Positions 36,172-47,795 of a stretch of 64,000 nt of DNA are shown here, one piece after another; positions within the stretch are counted from its first letter, which is position 1, and each line of letters starts with the position of its first letter. The notes below the pieces were generated by a model that saw only the letters and a list, made by a program, of their open reading frames with translations, searched no databases and was not told the origin of the DNA. The DNA is from Nageia nagi (taxonomy: Eukaryota > Pinophyta). The position numbers and the translations under genes are program-made. The stretch spans positions 104,036,001-104,100,000 of the forward strand of contig JBITNC010000001.1 in NCBI GenBank assembly GCA_050084985.1, read 5' to 3'.

Positions 36172-36530
36172 TGGGATTTTATCCTAAATACTACAAGAAA
36201 TACTGATGTGCAAAATAACCACTAACTTGCAATGCATCAAGTAAATCAAACAAGATACTCAAATTAACAACATATAATAGAATAAAATAAATTTATAGAT
36301 AGCAATATGAATCATAGGCCACTTTGAGGGGGCTTCCTCTTTACAACTCAAAAATATAAACCGTTTACCAAGATGCTTTCTTTACTGTATTTATAGTCCT
36401 TCTACCCTGCTTAGCAGTTTACATTCAAAATGGTGCTTCACCTTACAAAATATAATTGTTCACATTATAAGTTGATGCAAGAAAATAATTAAATGAATTA
36501 AAACATAAATAACCTTAAGTAAATGTTAGG
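36172..36530 (-). repeat. 5' LTR of Gypsy-C
   Basis: Pairs with 30721-31090. Low end TGGGATTTTATCC; TATA box on the minus strand at 36396-36389. Confidence 0.8.
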
Positions 36531-38747
36531 ATGTGGGATCCTAACCCAATGGCTTCATGATTGGTGTTTGAGATTAGGCATTTTTAGAGGTTTATTGCAT
36601 TTTATGGTCTACTTAGCCTTTTTTTATGTGATCCATATATTTCAAGGTTAAACTTGATCCAACTTTCAAGGTATGAAAGGGTCATTCATGATATCTAGGG
36701 AGACTATTAGATGTTTGAAAAGTAGTTTATTTTAGGGAGTAGGTCAATGTTTCTACCAACATTTTTGCTAGAGGAATGGATCATATGTGAAATTTTTCTT
36801 CTATCAATAGGAGGAGATGAGCCTAACATAAATGTTGTATGGGCATGGTTTAGAGGGTTCATTCTATGACTGAGCATCATATGGGTAATATTTAGTGGTC
36901 TCTCACTTTAATTGAGCTTCATATGAGAATTGTTTGGAGGATCCTCACTATGATTAAGAAACATATTGAAATTGATTTAGATGCCCATCATGACTAAGTG
37001 ATGTATAGGCATTATTTAGACTGGTTGGGAAGGTCTCATGGATGAGTACAAAATAATAAAGCAATGCAAAGAATCATTAAGAACATCTTTAAGAACATGA
37101 GAAAAAGAGGATTATCAACTTGGGTTAGTTCAGAGTTTGGGATTTTGAAACCCTAAGTGAGGGAAATTGATGTAGAGTTTAGGGATTGAAAACCCTAAGT
37201 GAGGAACATCATTTACAAGTGTTCTAATAAGATGAAATCCTTATAGTGATGAGTTAAGCCTCCTCTCCACCACTCTTGTCTCTTAAGCTATTCATTGTTG
37301 AGTATTTTTTGGAAGGATTAGATGTTAGTTTTATGGTTTTCCTTCTTCATCTTGGTGGGAGTTTTTGGAATCCCTTGGTTCAGTTCATTTTACATTTTTA
37401 CATAGTAGAACCCTAATTTTAAAGGAAGATGTAAGTCTTAGGAAATCACATTTTTATATGTTGCTTGTGATTCAATTATGAGCTTCAATTATAAATGTTC
37501 AAGATTCTTTTTAAAAATCCATCCTTCAAACTAATAAAAAAATATTAGCTATATTGAAAACATATTAAATTTGAACTCAATTTTCATTATATGGTATACC
37601 CAAAAGGAATTTTTAAAATAAAAAAATGTTCTATTACAAATCATACTATTCAAAAGTTAATGTATAATGGAGATATTATTCTATAAATAATATGACCTAA
37701 GAAAAGTATAATGTTGATCACTATATTAATCTATTCAATGACAAAAAAAAAACATTAAGATGATTAAAGAAAAACAAATCTAATGAAAATATCGGAATGC
37801 TTATAAAATGATATAAATATATATTTAACCATGAAAACATATGTTATTAAATGTATCCCATGTAATATATTATTACATCCTTTTGAGGGATATTATACTT
37901 TTATTTATTTGTGAATATGAATGAGTAAAAATAAGTACACATAATAAGAAGAAATATGTTATAATTACTTTTAATACTAGATAAAAAAGTTCTTACACAT
38001 TCTTGCCAATGGGTATGTAACATCATTATTTGACTTGTTTAAATATGTTTTTCAACATTAGAATATTTTAAATCTTTTTCTACATTATAGAAATCCTCAC
38101 AATTTAGTATAGGAATTTTAAGGGACATGTTAAGAGGTACTTGTAAGCAAATATAATTTGTCAAGTAGTTTGTTCAATAAATCAAAATCTCTCTTTAAAG
38201 TTCATTGGCACCTGGTTTAACTAATGGATTTTGTTCTCAACTTTCGTTTTTTATTTTTTGTAAAACCCTTTCATAATAACTCTCAAGATAAATAGTTTAT
38301 GATTTATAATAAGAAAAAATGATTATATAATAATGTAAAGTGGTAAATTCTAAGTGTTGTATATGTTTTTGTGATTTAGTTAGACTCAACTTTGTAACCT
38401 TTTTAGAAAATGTTGAAAATAATTTACCAATAAAATGCACTAGACAACATAATCAAATATCAAATAAATTCAATCAAATTAAATCAAACACAACATATAC
38501 AAATGTTAACTTCAATGATGTAATGTAGTCCACTACAAAATCACCCACTCTTTAACATTTTCCATAATAACTTATTTCTTCATCACCTTTTCTATTGCAT
38601 TTTAACTTTTGGATGATGCTTGATTGTTCTTCCCTCCCACCCAAATAATAATTTTGATAGATGTCAATAGTACTTATCTATTTTATTACCAATAAAATGA
38701 AAGATATTTGTGATCAAAAATTAGATAGCAAATTTGAAATGAAAAAA
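36531..38747. other. A+T-rich stretch, nothing recognised
   Basis: A short duplication (AACCCTAAGTGAGG at 37150 and 37190) is the only structure noticed. The 62-codon frame at 38340-38528 has no known motif. Confidence 0.4.
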
Positions 38748-38900
38748 TGAAACGTTTGAATTTTTAGATCCTCAATCTATTGATATGAATCCATATATAT
38801 ACAAAGTATACAATAGAGATCCAAAACTTAGTTCATACATTGAGAAACAATAACAATAGAATTAGAAGAAAATTAGAAACTATAAAGCTAGAGATATACA
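38748..38900 (-). repeat. 3' LTR of Copia-D
   Basis: 153 bp from TGAAACG to GATATACA on the plus strand (TG...CA ends on both strands), short as in many plant Copia elements. It contains TATATATATGG-type text near 38795 on the minus strand. The polypurine tract (TTGAAGGGGAGTAATAGGAA on the minus strand) lies directly beside it. Confidence 0.65.
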
Positions 38901-38924
38901 TTCCTATTACTCCCCTTCAAGTTG

Positions 38925-40733
38925 GAGCATGAAGGTCCATAACACTTAACTTGGATAATAATTGATGAAATTGCTCCTTACCTAAGGGCTTGGTAAAGAT
39001 ATCTACTAGCTGATGTTATTAAGGAACAAAAAATGTACTGATAAGACCATATTATATGTGCTCCCACAACAAGTGGCAGTTAATCTCAATGTGTTTAGCA
39101 TGCTCATGAAAGAAAGGGTCTTCTATAATGTGTAGGGAAACTTGATTATCATAATATAGATGCATGGAATGAGGGTGAGAAATATCAAGGTCACTCAATA
39201 AGTTATTTATCCAATTTAGTTCACAACTCATAGAGGCCATGGATCGATCCTTAACTTCTGTATAGGAATGACAAATATTTGATTATTTCTTAAATATTAA
39301 TGAAAGAGGACTAGTACCCAACATAGTGAAGTAACTAGTGATAGATCACCTAGTAGTGGGCTAGGTGGCCTAATAATAATATCAAAAAGAAGATATTTGG
39401 AGTAAGCTATTGGATGGAAGAAAGATGCCTTTTCCTAGTGCAGATTTGAGGTACCAAAGAACCTTAATGGCAACAACATATTAGGGTTGATGAGGTTCTT
39501 GAGTAAATTATCTAAGATAGTTGATTGGAAAAGTAATTTCAATCCTTGTAATAGTAATATAGATAATAAAACCAATGATATGATGATAGGTACTTGGATA
39601 AGATAATAAATTTCTTGAATTAGAAAAAAACTTGAGGTTTTGCTTCATAGGAAAGGTGCTTGATTTAGAACCTAGCAAGCTAGTTTTAGTAAGAATATCT
39701 AAGATGTACTTTCTTTGGTTGAGAAATATTCCATTATTTCTTCAAGCAACCACAATCCCAAGGAAGTATTTTAGAGTTCATAAATCATTAATGTAAACGC
39801 ATTATTGTACAAAATTGATGAGGATTATCTCCAGTGATTATGATGTTGTCAACATAAATGAGAGTAGTTGTAAAATTAGATGAGGAGCTCTTGGTGAATA
39901 AAGAGTTATCAGTGATTGATTAGTGAAAGATATTTTGCTTTAGGGAAAAATTAAGAATTGGAAACTAATTTTGAGAGGTTTTCTTGAAGCCATAAAGAGA
40001 CTTATGAAGTCAACATACATGTTTCTACCCCTTTTTACCAAAATCAAGTGGTAGGTGCATGTAAACTTCCTCTTATAGTGCACCATGGATAAACATATTA
40101 TTTACATCAATCTAGCATAATGTACACCCTTGAATAGAGGCAAATAGATTTGTATATTCAAGGCCTTCTTGTTGGGTATAGCCTTTGGCAACAAGACGAT
40201 ATTTATAACAATCGATGGTACCATCAAACTTTCTCTTCATTTTATAGAACCAATAATAACTAATCGATAACTTTATATGAGGAAAATTTTGTAAGGAATA
40301 GTTATAATTTTCTTCCAAAGCTTGGACTTTGGCTTCCATGTTAGCATGGCAATGGGAATGTTTTATTGCTTTAGAAAAGGATGTAGGCTCATCCTCAAAA
40401 GAGAGGGTGGTTAGAAAAATGAAATGAGAATAAGAAAATTTGTCATAAGAGACATAATTAAAGAAAGTATAGAGAGTACATGTTGAATAAGATTGCATGG
40501 AGTTGAGTGAAGATGCTGATGGGTCATGAAGAGAAGTGAAATCATAATTGTTCTAATGGGAGGGATGAGAATAAATACAAGAAGAATGATGATGTGTAGG
40601 GGATGGATGTGGTGGAGGTGAGGGTAATGGTGTGGGTGTACGAAGTGGAGGTGGAGATGGGGGCAATGATGGAGAGGAAGAAGAGGGTATGGATGTAGGT
40701 GATGGAGAAATAGGGATAGGTGGAGTGGGAATA
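38925..40733 (-). pseudogene. Copia-D RT and RNase H remnant with Pro-rich linker
   Basis: From 40733: a linker rich in Pro, Ser, His and Leu (PTPPIPISPSPTSIPSSSS), typical of the variable region between Copia integrase and RT. RT entry: MEAKVQALEENYNYSLQ and YKYRLVAKGYTQQEGLEY (40380-40150). The catalytic region reads LIYVDNIIITGDN near 39850 (YVDN in place of YVDD). RNase H end: MASMSCELNWINNLLSDL and LYYDNQVSLHI (39240-39130), then VDIFTKPLGKEQF near 39000, and the end DLHAPT-stop. Many stops and phase changes. Confidence 0.85.
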
Positions 40734-41500
40734 TGTGATGACCCACCCAAGGGCACTATTTGACCTCGAGTATCATCGAGGATGTGAACAAAATCATACT
40801 TAAAATATTGCTATGTGATGAAAATTTTTAAGTGGAGATATGTATTATTTATATCAACTTGATGTGGGCTTTGATATTTTATGTGATGTAGGTAACAAGT
40901 TGATTTAATAAAAAAATTAGGATGGAGATCTCAAAGAACCAAGATGAGTGGTTAAGGGAACCAATTGGTAAGAACGAGAAAATAATTGGCATTGAATTGA
41001 TGATAGACTCATAAAGACCCCTTGTAAATCATATAGATACACATTAAAACTATATTTTTGATAATGTCTGTATGTGCAGCTATGAATGTGCACTAATAAA
41101 TTTATATTACGGGATGAAAGAATCACTATAGGTAAAAGATATATCTTAAATGGTTTATTTGCATTCTCAAAAGATTATTAACTAACTATAAAGAAATATT
41201 CTATTTATTAAACTTCAAATTTTAACCAAAGATATTAGTCACAATCAATAAAATTAAACTTAAGGGTAAAAAAGATCAATTATCTTTACTTAATAATTAG
41301 GTTACTTTGCCATCTTAAAAAATAATTGAGTTCTCAACACCACACAAATTATTATTTGATGGTAGGTGCAAATGATTTGAAATATTGTTTTGTAGATGTT
41401 TCAAAACCCTTACAAAAAATCTAAACATCTCAACCCTACATAATAATATGATGGGATGGAACAATAGTTCTTTTCTTAGAAGGATTAGCACCATTTTGCC

Positions 41501-41508
41501 TATAAATA
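41501..41508 (+). promoter_or_regulatory. TATA box of left terminal repeat
   Basis: TATAAATA about 770 bp into the repeat, followed 30 bp later by CACTCTCTCTCACTCTTTC; the arrangement is conserved at 53868 in the right copy. It looks like a U3/R boundary, which would leave an unusually long R/U5 of about 3.5 kb. Confidence 0.5.
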
Positions 41509-42170
41509 TTGAAGAATTTTAAAGAAATAATCACTCTCTCTCACTCTTTCGAAGGACTCTAGTTTATAGTCCTATGGAGAAAAGAATTTCCTCCTCCTAA
41601 GCTTGGGTACTCTCTCTCTTATATTTTGGATATTTGGTCAAAAATGCTTGGTTACATACTAAGTATATTATATTTAATATAGTTTGAAGAAAGGTAGGTT
41701 CATTTAATTAATTTAATAGTAAAGTATGTTGGGAAGAAACATCTTTAGAATTATATTATATTTTTACATGTGAAGTTTGTAACAATTTCTTAGTTACACT
41801 ATAAAGTCTACTTGCATTTATTACAGTTTGTTGAAGGAAGAAGGGTTTATTGAATTATTTATGACATTAATACTATTAAAGTACTTTAAAGAGACCCTTT
41901 TGTTGTTATTTGACAATATTACATGTGAAGAATTGTACTCTATATCTAAAGGTAAAGGGAAAAAGAGACAATTATTAACTTGCTTGATATGCAAGGAAAC
42001 TACTAATTGTTATATACATTACTATTCTATTTAAAAAATAATAAGGTATTTCACCTCTATTCCTGCACTATACCCCAAGATTTCATTTTTGTTTACCCCT
42101 ATGATCATTTTTATGTCTTAAGGATCATAGAGTATTGAGGTATTGTTTACATCATATTAGCATGTCTGAT

Positions 42171-42557
42171 TTACTTGTTGTATCTTCTAGTTTCCATGGC
42201 GACATCTATTTCAATATTGCTACATCGGATCCATACGTATTCTTCCACATCCTGCGTTACCAGAGCACTCACAACCGCAATAGTCAATGAAAAACCATTT
42301 TCATCTACTCTTTTATGGATCTCCATACCTTCTTCAAGAACTCTCGCAATAACAAATGCTGGAAGAATGTTGTAAAAGGTTGTAGAGCCTAGATTACTCC
42401 TAACGATTGCATAAGATTGTATTTTGATTAGGCATTTTACCAAATACTTCAACATTTTACTTATATGTCTACCAGCATATTCATACCCACAAGTATGAAG
42501 TTCGAAAGCACATTCAAAATCCCTCTCTTTCCCTCTCATCCTCAGTGGTCTTGCCAA
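42171..42557 (-). pseudogene. PPR fragment carried in the left terminal repeat
   Basis: An open 128-codon minus-strand frame. Residues about 53-95 read SNLGSTTFYNILPA, VLEEGMEIHKRVDENG, FSLTIAVVSALVT, matching plant PPR text (PNSxTFxxILPACAxxGxLEEGMEIHxxxxxxGFxxxxxVxxALV). The upstream half (LARPLRMRGKERDFECAF) and the end (MYAKCG expected, absent) are not PPR that I recognise. The parent would be an organellar RNA-binding protein. It is antisense to the TATA-driven direction of the repeat. The same piece is in the right repeat, so it was acquired before the repeats diverged. The start codon is nominal. Confidence 0.6.
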
Positions 42558-43719
42558 AGACTTAGCTTTGGTAAGGTGATTTTCTACTTTATTTTCTGCA
42601 TGTTCATATTAGTCTCTGAAAATGATAAGAGATGTGTGATACAATGCCTCCATATCCTAGAGTGTTGTGTTTATCTCAGGAAACTTTTTAATGCTGAATA
42701 TTCTGGATCTGTAAATTGAGCAAGAATGCTAGATAAATGAGTCATTAAATCCCTTATCTGATGTTTTATCTTGAGCTTAATACGTAAGTAGATGATATTT
42801 CTGGAAGGAAGTAGGTCTAGCTGTTCAAGTAAATTCCATATCATAGTCTGCGAAGGCTTTTGTTCATTGCCTATGACTTGGTTCGAACCTTCATAGGCTA
42901 TCTTCCTATGTGCTGAGTATTTTAGTCATAAGATTGCTTTTACTCACAAAAATAAGCGATATTAGCCAGATAATAGATCACATCAATATAGATATGAACA
43001 AATCGTTGGCCCTTCTCTTGCTTTTGAAGACCGTGTGGGCGAGGCCTTTTTATTGAATTTGTTACTATCCATTATGGTTATCACTTCTCCTTCTAGCATT
43101 TTGGGTGTCTCGCTCCATAGCTTGGCTGCTCAATATCTTCTCCAACCTATTTAATGCAGATTCCTCACCTTGCATTTAATAAATATGTCACTTGCAGAGT
43201 TTTTGATGCAATTTATCCTCACATAGTGCTCTTTATCTATATAATTTTATACTTCCATAACTACTTATATGTTTGTCAGACACTCACGCCCATGCCCACA
43301 ATAATCGATATAGAACCATATGTAATGTATATGTCAATGACAAAGTTTAACGACGAATGACCTCGTAAGGATAAATAAACGATATAATTTCCTTGAAAAG
43401 ATTATAGGATTAAATAGAGGTGAGAATTAAATGTTTGTAATATTCGACAAGGTTTAGATTACTTTTATTTTAAAATTTATCTTACAAGCGTTTGTTTTGA
43501 GATTTAATGTAAATTTAGATAATGGTTGATCATTATAATAATAAGGTCTTAAATTTTTTATTTATATATATTGGCTTGGAAAATGATTATTGAAATTAAA
43601 TTAATTATGGTAATTTTTGAAATAGATTTCTAATAGAATTAATTGAAAGATTATGTATTGCTATTGAGATTTGGAGGAGGTACGAAATATTGTAATGTTT
43701 GAATTAACAAAAAAAATAT

Positions 43720-43905
43720 ATATGGTGTCATTGGTAAGGTTATTCATGAATAATAGACAACTATTTGAATCTTGATTGAATGTATCCTTTCATAACATCA
43801 TAATCTAAGGTCAAGGAAAGGAGGTGGCTTCCATAAGGCATAAAATCTCTTGAGACCATAATTAAGATAAATTCTAAATAGATGATGTGTTAAATTGGTT
43901 TGTAA
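43720..43905 (+). repeat. SINE-like block inside left terminal repeat
   Basis: TGGTGTCATTGG (43723-43734) resembles box A and ATTTGAATCTT (43763-43773) resembles box B, 40 bases apart. The block is conserved at about 61944 in the right repeat. No ends or target duplication found. Confidence 0.28.
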
Positions 43906-45025
43906 AAATTGAATGTATTAAGGTATGGTGTACACATGCATTAGGGTCCAAAAAGAAAGAGCTCTCCTGATCCTCCCATGCTCATAAATCATTCCTAGTA
44001 CCTGTGACCACTCACTCATAGAAATGGAGACCCATTGTCACTATAGAGCTCATGGTACAAGGAGTTTTTAGATGATGTATTTGTTTTTACTTAATATTGG
44101 ATGTACTAAGGAGGTTAGTAAGAAGAAAAACTAAGTAATGTTCCAAAGTTATGATTTTTGTATTATCTAAATTCATTTTAAAAAGTATTAAGTACATACA
44201 TGGTTAGAGTTTATTTAAAGGTGCATAATATGTTAAGTAATATATATTAAGCAAACTCAAATTCTCCTTACTATACCTAGGTATGCTTTGATGGTTTTAT
44301 GGATCATCATACTAGACCTATGTCTCTCATATGCTAAAAGTGTTATGTACTACATAATATGAATGCAAAAGTTGAATTTCACTATATTATTTTGAATGCA
44401 TTAATGATTTAAAAAATGATTCTTCTCAAATGATAAGGTATAGAATAAACATATGTTTATTAATAGACTTATGAATGAATCTAAATGGTTTGTAGGATTT
44501 TTAGAAGTATTCCATGTGTATACCTAAGTTTTCCAATAAAGAAAGAGATCCCAATGATACATAATGAAACTTAAGATGCAAAATAATCAAGAGAGGTAAA
44601 ATTTTTGAATAAGAACCCAAGCTAATGTTGAAGATACCCACTAGGTCCAACTTAAGAGACAATCCCATAACAACTTTAGTACTTAAGGTTATAGTAAAAT
44701 TTCTTGATCAAAATGAAAATAAGATTCAAACTAAAATTAGTGGTATTAAATTATTATGACGTGATATGTATACTTTCTCAAGCTCAAATGTATGAAAGAA
44801 TATGGTGAATTTTATCTTGGTATTGAAGTTTAGTATATTGTTCTAATAAAACAAGAGCATGATCATTAGCAGTATAAATTTGTAAGCAAAGGTAGGAATA
44901 TTGATGAACATACCCTTGTACTTACAAAGAAAGGATTAGGTATAAATAATGTTGATAAGGTAACAATATGTAAGACATGTGGGACATAATTTTATAAATA
45001 GTGAACCTTATGAACTAAATAGATC

Positions 45026-46480
45026 GATATTGTAGAAAATGGTTACAATGATCCTACAGATTGGAATACCTTAAGTGCAAATGCAAAGAAATAAGCGAAG
45101 GAGAATGAGAGATAAAAATCCATGGCTTTGTCCTTCATACAAGTAGCTTTGGACAAGAGCATCTTCCCTAGAATCTTAGCTTGTATCTTAGCCCAAGAAG
45201 CATGCGCAATATTGAAAGAAGGCTATCATGGGAGCCTCAAAGTGGAAGAAGTAAAACTCTAAACACTAAGGAGGGAGTTTGAGAACATGAAGAAAGAAGA
45301 GAAGGAGACTGTTAGAGATTATTATGCAAGAGTGAAAGCCATAATAAATAATATGGCCACTCTAGGAGAGAAGATAGAAAAGGAGGTGATGCATGCATTA
45401 CCGGGGCCGTAACTTTTGATCCGGAGGTCGTTTTGCTTCGAAATTTAAACTGTGGCTTCGTGACGAATTTCCAGTTATGGGAGTTCGCTAGAACTGCCAT
45501 ACCCAAAAAATGATATTTTTAAGGCCTGATTCATCCGTCTAAGGCCTGAAAAATAGGCTTTTTAAGAGCACTCCCGATTTTTAGGCCCTTTTTGGATGTT
45601 GCGGCTTTAATAAATCTTGTTTTTCTTCTAGTTAAGGGTGGATATTTTAGATACTGCTTAATTAGTGTAAGAGGGATGCGCATGCAAATTTTGGGCGTAA
45701 TCTGACTCATTTTGGTTTTTTTGTTTTTTTTGTGGCTATTTAAAGGGCATTGTATTCTCTTGGAGAGGTGGTGGATTCAGGAATAAGAAGAGTATTTTGG
45801 TCTGGATTTCTTCTGTATGTTCTATGACTGGATTTCAATTTCTATTTTCCTTTTACAGCTGAATTCACATCAGGAGGTTATCATCAAGAAGGTTTTGAGA
45901 ACCTTGATAGAGAAGTTTGATGATGTTGCACTTATTATTTAAGAGACAAAATACCTCTATACCATGGAAATTGATAATTTAATTAGTTCTCTCACATCAC
46001 ATGAAGAGATAATATCAAAGAGAACAAGAGCAAGAATAATTAACAGTGATGAGCAAGCATTCTCCATTAAAGAGAATGAAGGACAAGATAGAGGTGCAAG
46101 AGGAAAAGGTAGACTCGAAAGAGGAGGAAGAAGAGATTCTTTTTGAAGAGGAAGAGGAACAGAGAAAAATTCAAAAAATGAACTAGCATCATCATCAAGG
46201 GGGAAACACTCTATAAAAGGAGCCAATAAAGGTAAAGGTAAAAGAAATATGCAATGCTATTACTATAATAAATTTATCCATCTTGAGTATGAATGTAAAA
46301 TCCAGCAAGTACATGAAGGCAAAGTAGTAAATTATGGAGAGGAAGAGCATAGTTATGATGAAGAACAATTATTCCTTTCAATGATAGATTCTCCAAAATA
46401 TGAAGATGAGAGTTGGGATATGGATAGTGGGTGCTCAAATCACATGATAGATGAGAAAATATTTACTCCCCTTAATTGAT
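45026..46480 (+). pseudogene. Copia-C gag-protease, interrupted by a solo LTR
   Basis: Gag of the UBN2 type: DPTDWNTLSANAKK, SMALSFIQVALDKSIFPRI, LRREFENMKKEEKETVRDYY, then EKIEKE at 45371-45385. Removing the solo LTR plus one target copy restores frame directly into VIIKKVLRTLIEKFDDVA. A basic Arg/Gly region follows (46080-46140). The zinc knuckle is damaged: CYYYNKFIHLEYEC has Y for the second Cys. Protease active site: WDMDSGCSNHM (about 46416-46447). Stops occur at about 45093, 45261 and 46144. Gag would form particles; no function remains. Confidence 0.85.
45387..45872. mobile_element. Solo LTR in Copia-C gag, with perfect 5-bp target duplication
   Basis: 486 bp beginning TGATGCATGC and ending ATTCACATCA, with perfect terminal inverted TGATG/CATCA. 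It is flanked by GGAGG on both sides (45382-45386 and 45873-45877). It is GC-richer and keeps about a dozen CpG sites in 45400-45700 while its surroundings have almost none. TATTTAAAG at about 45737 followed by a probable start region suggests an LTR promoter on the plus strand. No internal domain, hence solo LTR; a non-autonomous short element is the alternative. Confidence 0.88.
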
Positions 46481-46599
46481 TACTCTTATAAATCCAATGT
46501 GAGATTAGGAGATGAGAAGAGATTGGATATTATTGGTAAATGAGATATGCAAGTTTTGACAAAGAAGGGAACCATGAAGGTAAAAACCATTTACTAAAC

Positions 46600-47690
46600 T
46601 TTGTATTTAAAATATAGTTTATTGAGTATTGGCCAAATGCTAGAAAAGAAATATAAATTAGTATTTGAAGATAAAATATGGAAGACATATGATAAAAATC
46701 ATGGTGAGAGACTTGTGACTACTACTTATATGATTGAAAGTAAACTCTTTTCTCTAAAATTTCTTGAGAAAAATGATGGCTATTTTTTTGTGGGGATTGA
46801 GGACAAGAGTAAACTTTGGCATATGAGACTTGTGCACTTAAATTTTTGGAGTTCTAAAACTCCTTCCAAAATGGTGAGAGGACTTCCAAAAGTAGAAGAA
46901 AGTAAATATGTGTGTGAAGGGTGTCCACTAGGAAAGCAAGCAAGGGGTAAGTTTTTGAAGAATGAAACATGGAGAGCCAAACACCCTCTCCAATTGGTCC
47001 ATATTGCTATTTATGGGCCTATGCAAACTTGAAGATTCTCTAGATCTTCTTACTTTATCACTTTCATTAATGATTTCACAAGAATGAATTGGATTTATTT
47101 TATCTCAATCAAAGATGAAGCATTTAATTATTTTAAGGAACTTAAACTATTTGTTGAAAAACAAAGTGGGCATAGTGTGAAATGTTTGAGAAGTGATAGA
47201 GGAGGGGAATAATGTAGTGATGAAGTTTTTCAATTCTGTTAGGAGAATGGCATTAGGAGACACCTTAGCTCTCCCTACATACCCTAGCAAAATGGTGTAT
47301 GAAAAAGGAAGAATAGGACTCTTGCTCAAATGGAAAGAAACATGATGCAAAGAACAAAATTGCCCAACATTTATTGGGGTGAAACAATAAGGACATCAAT
47401 GTACATTTTGAACTAATTTCCTACAAAACACTTGGATAAAATTAATCCCTATGAAGCTTGGTTTGAAACAAAACCAAATTTGTAACACTTGAGAGTGTGT
47501 TTGGTGTCTTTCATATGTGCACATTAATGATGAAAAGTGGAGGAAGTTGGATGCAAAATTTGAGACTTGTATGTTTATAGGATATTTCAAGCATTCAAAA
47601 ACCTACAAATTCTATAATCCCAAGAGCCACAAAATAGTTGTATCAAGAGATGCAATTTTTTATGAAGGGGAAGAATATGGAAATAAAAAC
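46600..47690 (+). pseudogene. Copia-C integrase remnant
   Basis: HHCC zinc-binding part: LWHMRLVHLNF (46817 onward), then CEGCPLGKQARGKF (about 46914-46955). First catalytic region is LVHIAIYGPMQT, where HIDVCGP is usual, so the first Asp is lost. The second reads SDRGGE near 47195. The third (PQQNGV-ER) is decayed near 47285. The C-terminal GY-x-FKHSKTYKFYNP block is present at 47580-47620. Multiple stops. Confidence 0.8.
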
Positions 47691-47795
47691 TAACAGTAGA
47701 GTGGTATCAAAGAAGAGAGTTTAGAGGATAAAGAAATAGTAAAAGAGTAGCACAAACATGTTGTGAGAAACAAAATTGAAGGATAATGACCAAGT

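Larger units (their letters stand above)
30721..36530 (-). mobile_element. Gypsy-C: decayed Ty3/Gypsy element with both LTRs
   Basis: About 360-370 bp direct repeats at 30721-31090 and 36172-36530 flank a minus-strand gag-pol: gag near 35.0-34.5 kb, protease/linker, RT near 33.8-33.1 kb, RNase H and integrase near 32.2-31.8 kb. Stops and phase shifts are very frequent, so this looks older than Gypsy-A/B. No target duplication was identified, and an extra LTR-like segment may lie between the 5' LTR and gag. Confidence 0.8.
38748..40733 (-). mobile_element. Copia-D, 3' half (split by the 22.7-kb insertion)
   Basis: Read on the minus strand from 40733: Pro/Ser-rich linker between integrase and RT, RT, RNase H, polypurine tract, 3' LTR. 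The missing integrase side resumes at 63422-64000, so everything between is a later insertion. The element continues beyond the right edge of the window. Confidence 0.88.
40734..45025 (+). repeat. Left 4.3-kb terminal repeat (LTR-like)
   Basis: Aligns along its length with 53103-63421 minus Gypsy-B. About 150 bp present at 62940-63090 are absent here near 44690. It contains a TATA box (41501), a CT-rich probable start region (41530-41560), a PPR fragment (42171-42557, minus) and a SINE-like block (43720). It ends abruptly against mid-gag sequence of Copia-C. Confidence 0.8.

Noticed and set aside
40411-40756. His/Pro/Leu-rich minus-strand frame resembling a metal-binding protein
   Set aside because: Alternative frame of the Pro/Ser-rich linker between integrase and RT of Copia-D; the linker reading joins directly to RT.
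42465-42719. Plus-strand 84-codon frame
   Set aside because: Shadow of the PPR-containing minus-strand frame; the right-hand repeat copy is not open in this direction.
46249-46479. Host CCHC zinc-finger or protease-like gene
   Set aside because: It is the Copia-C zinc knuckle and DSG protease in normal retrotransposon order.
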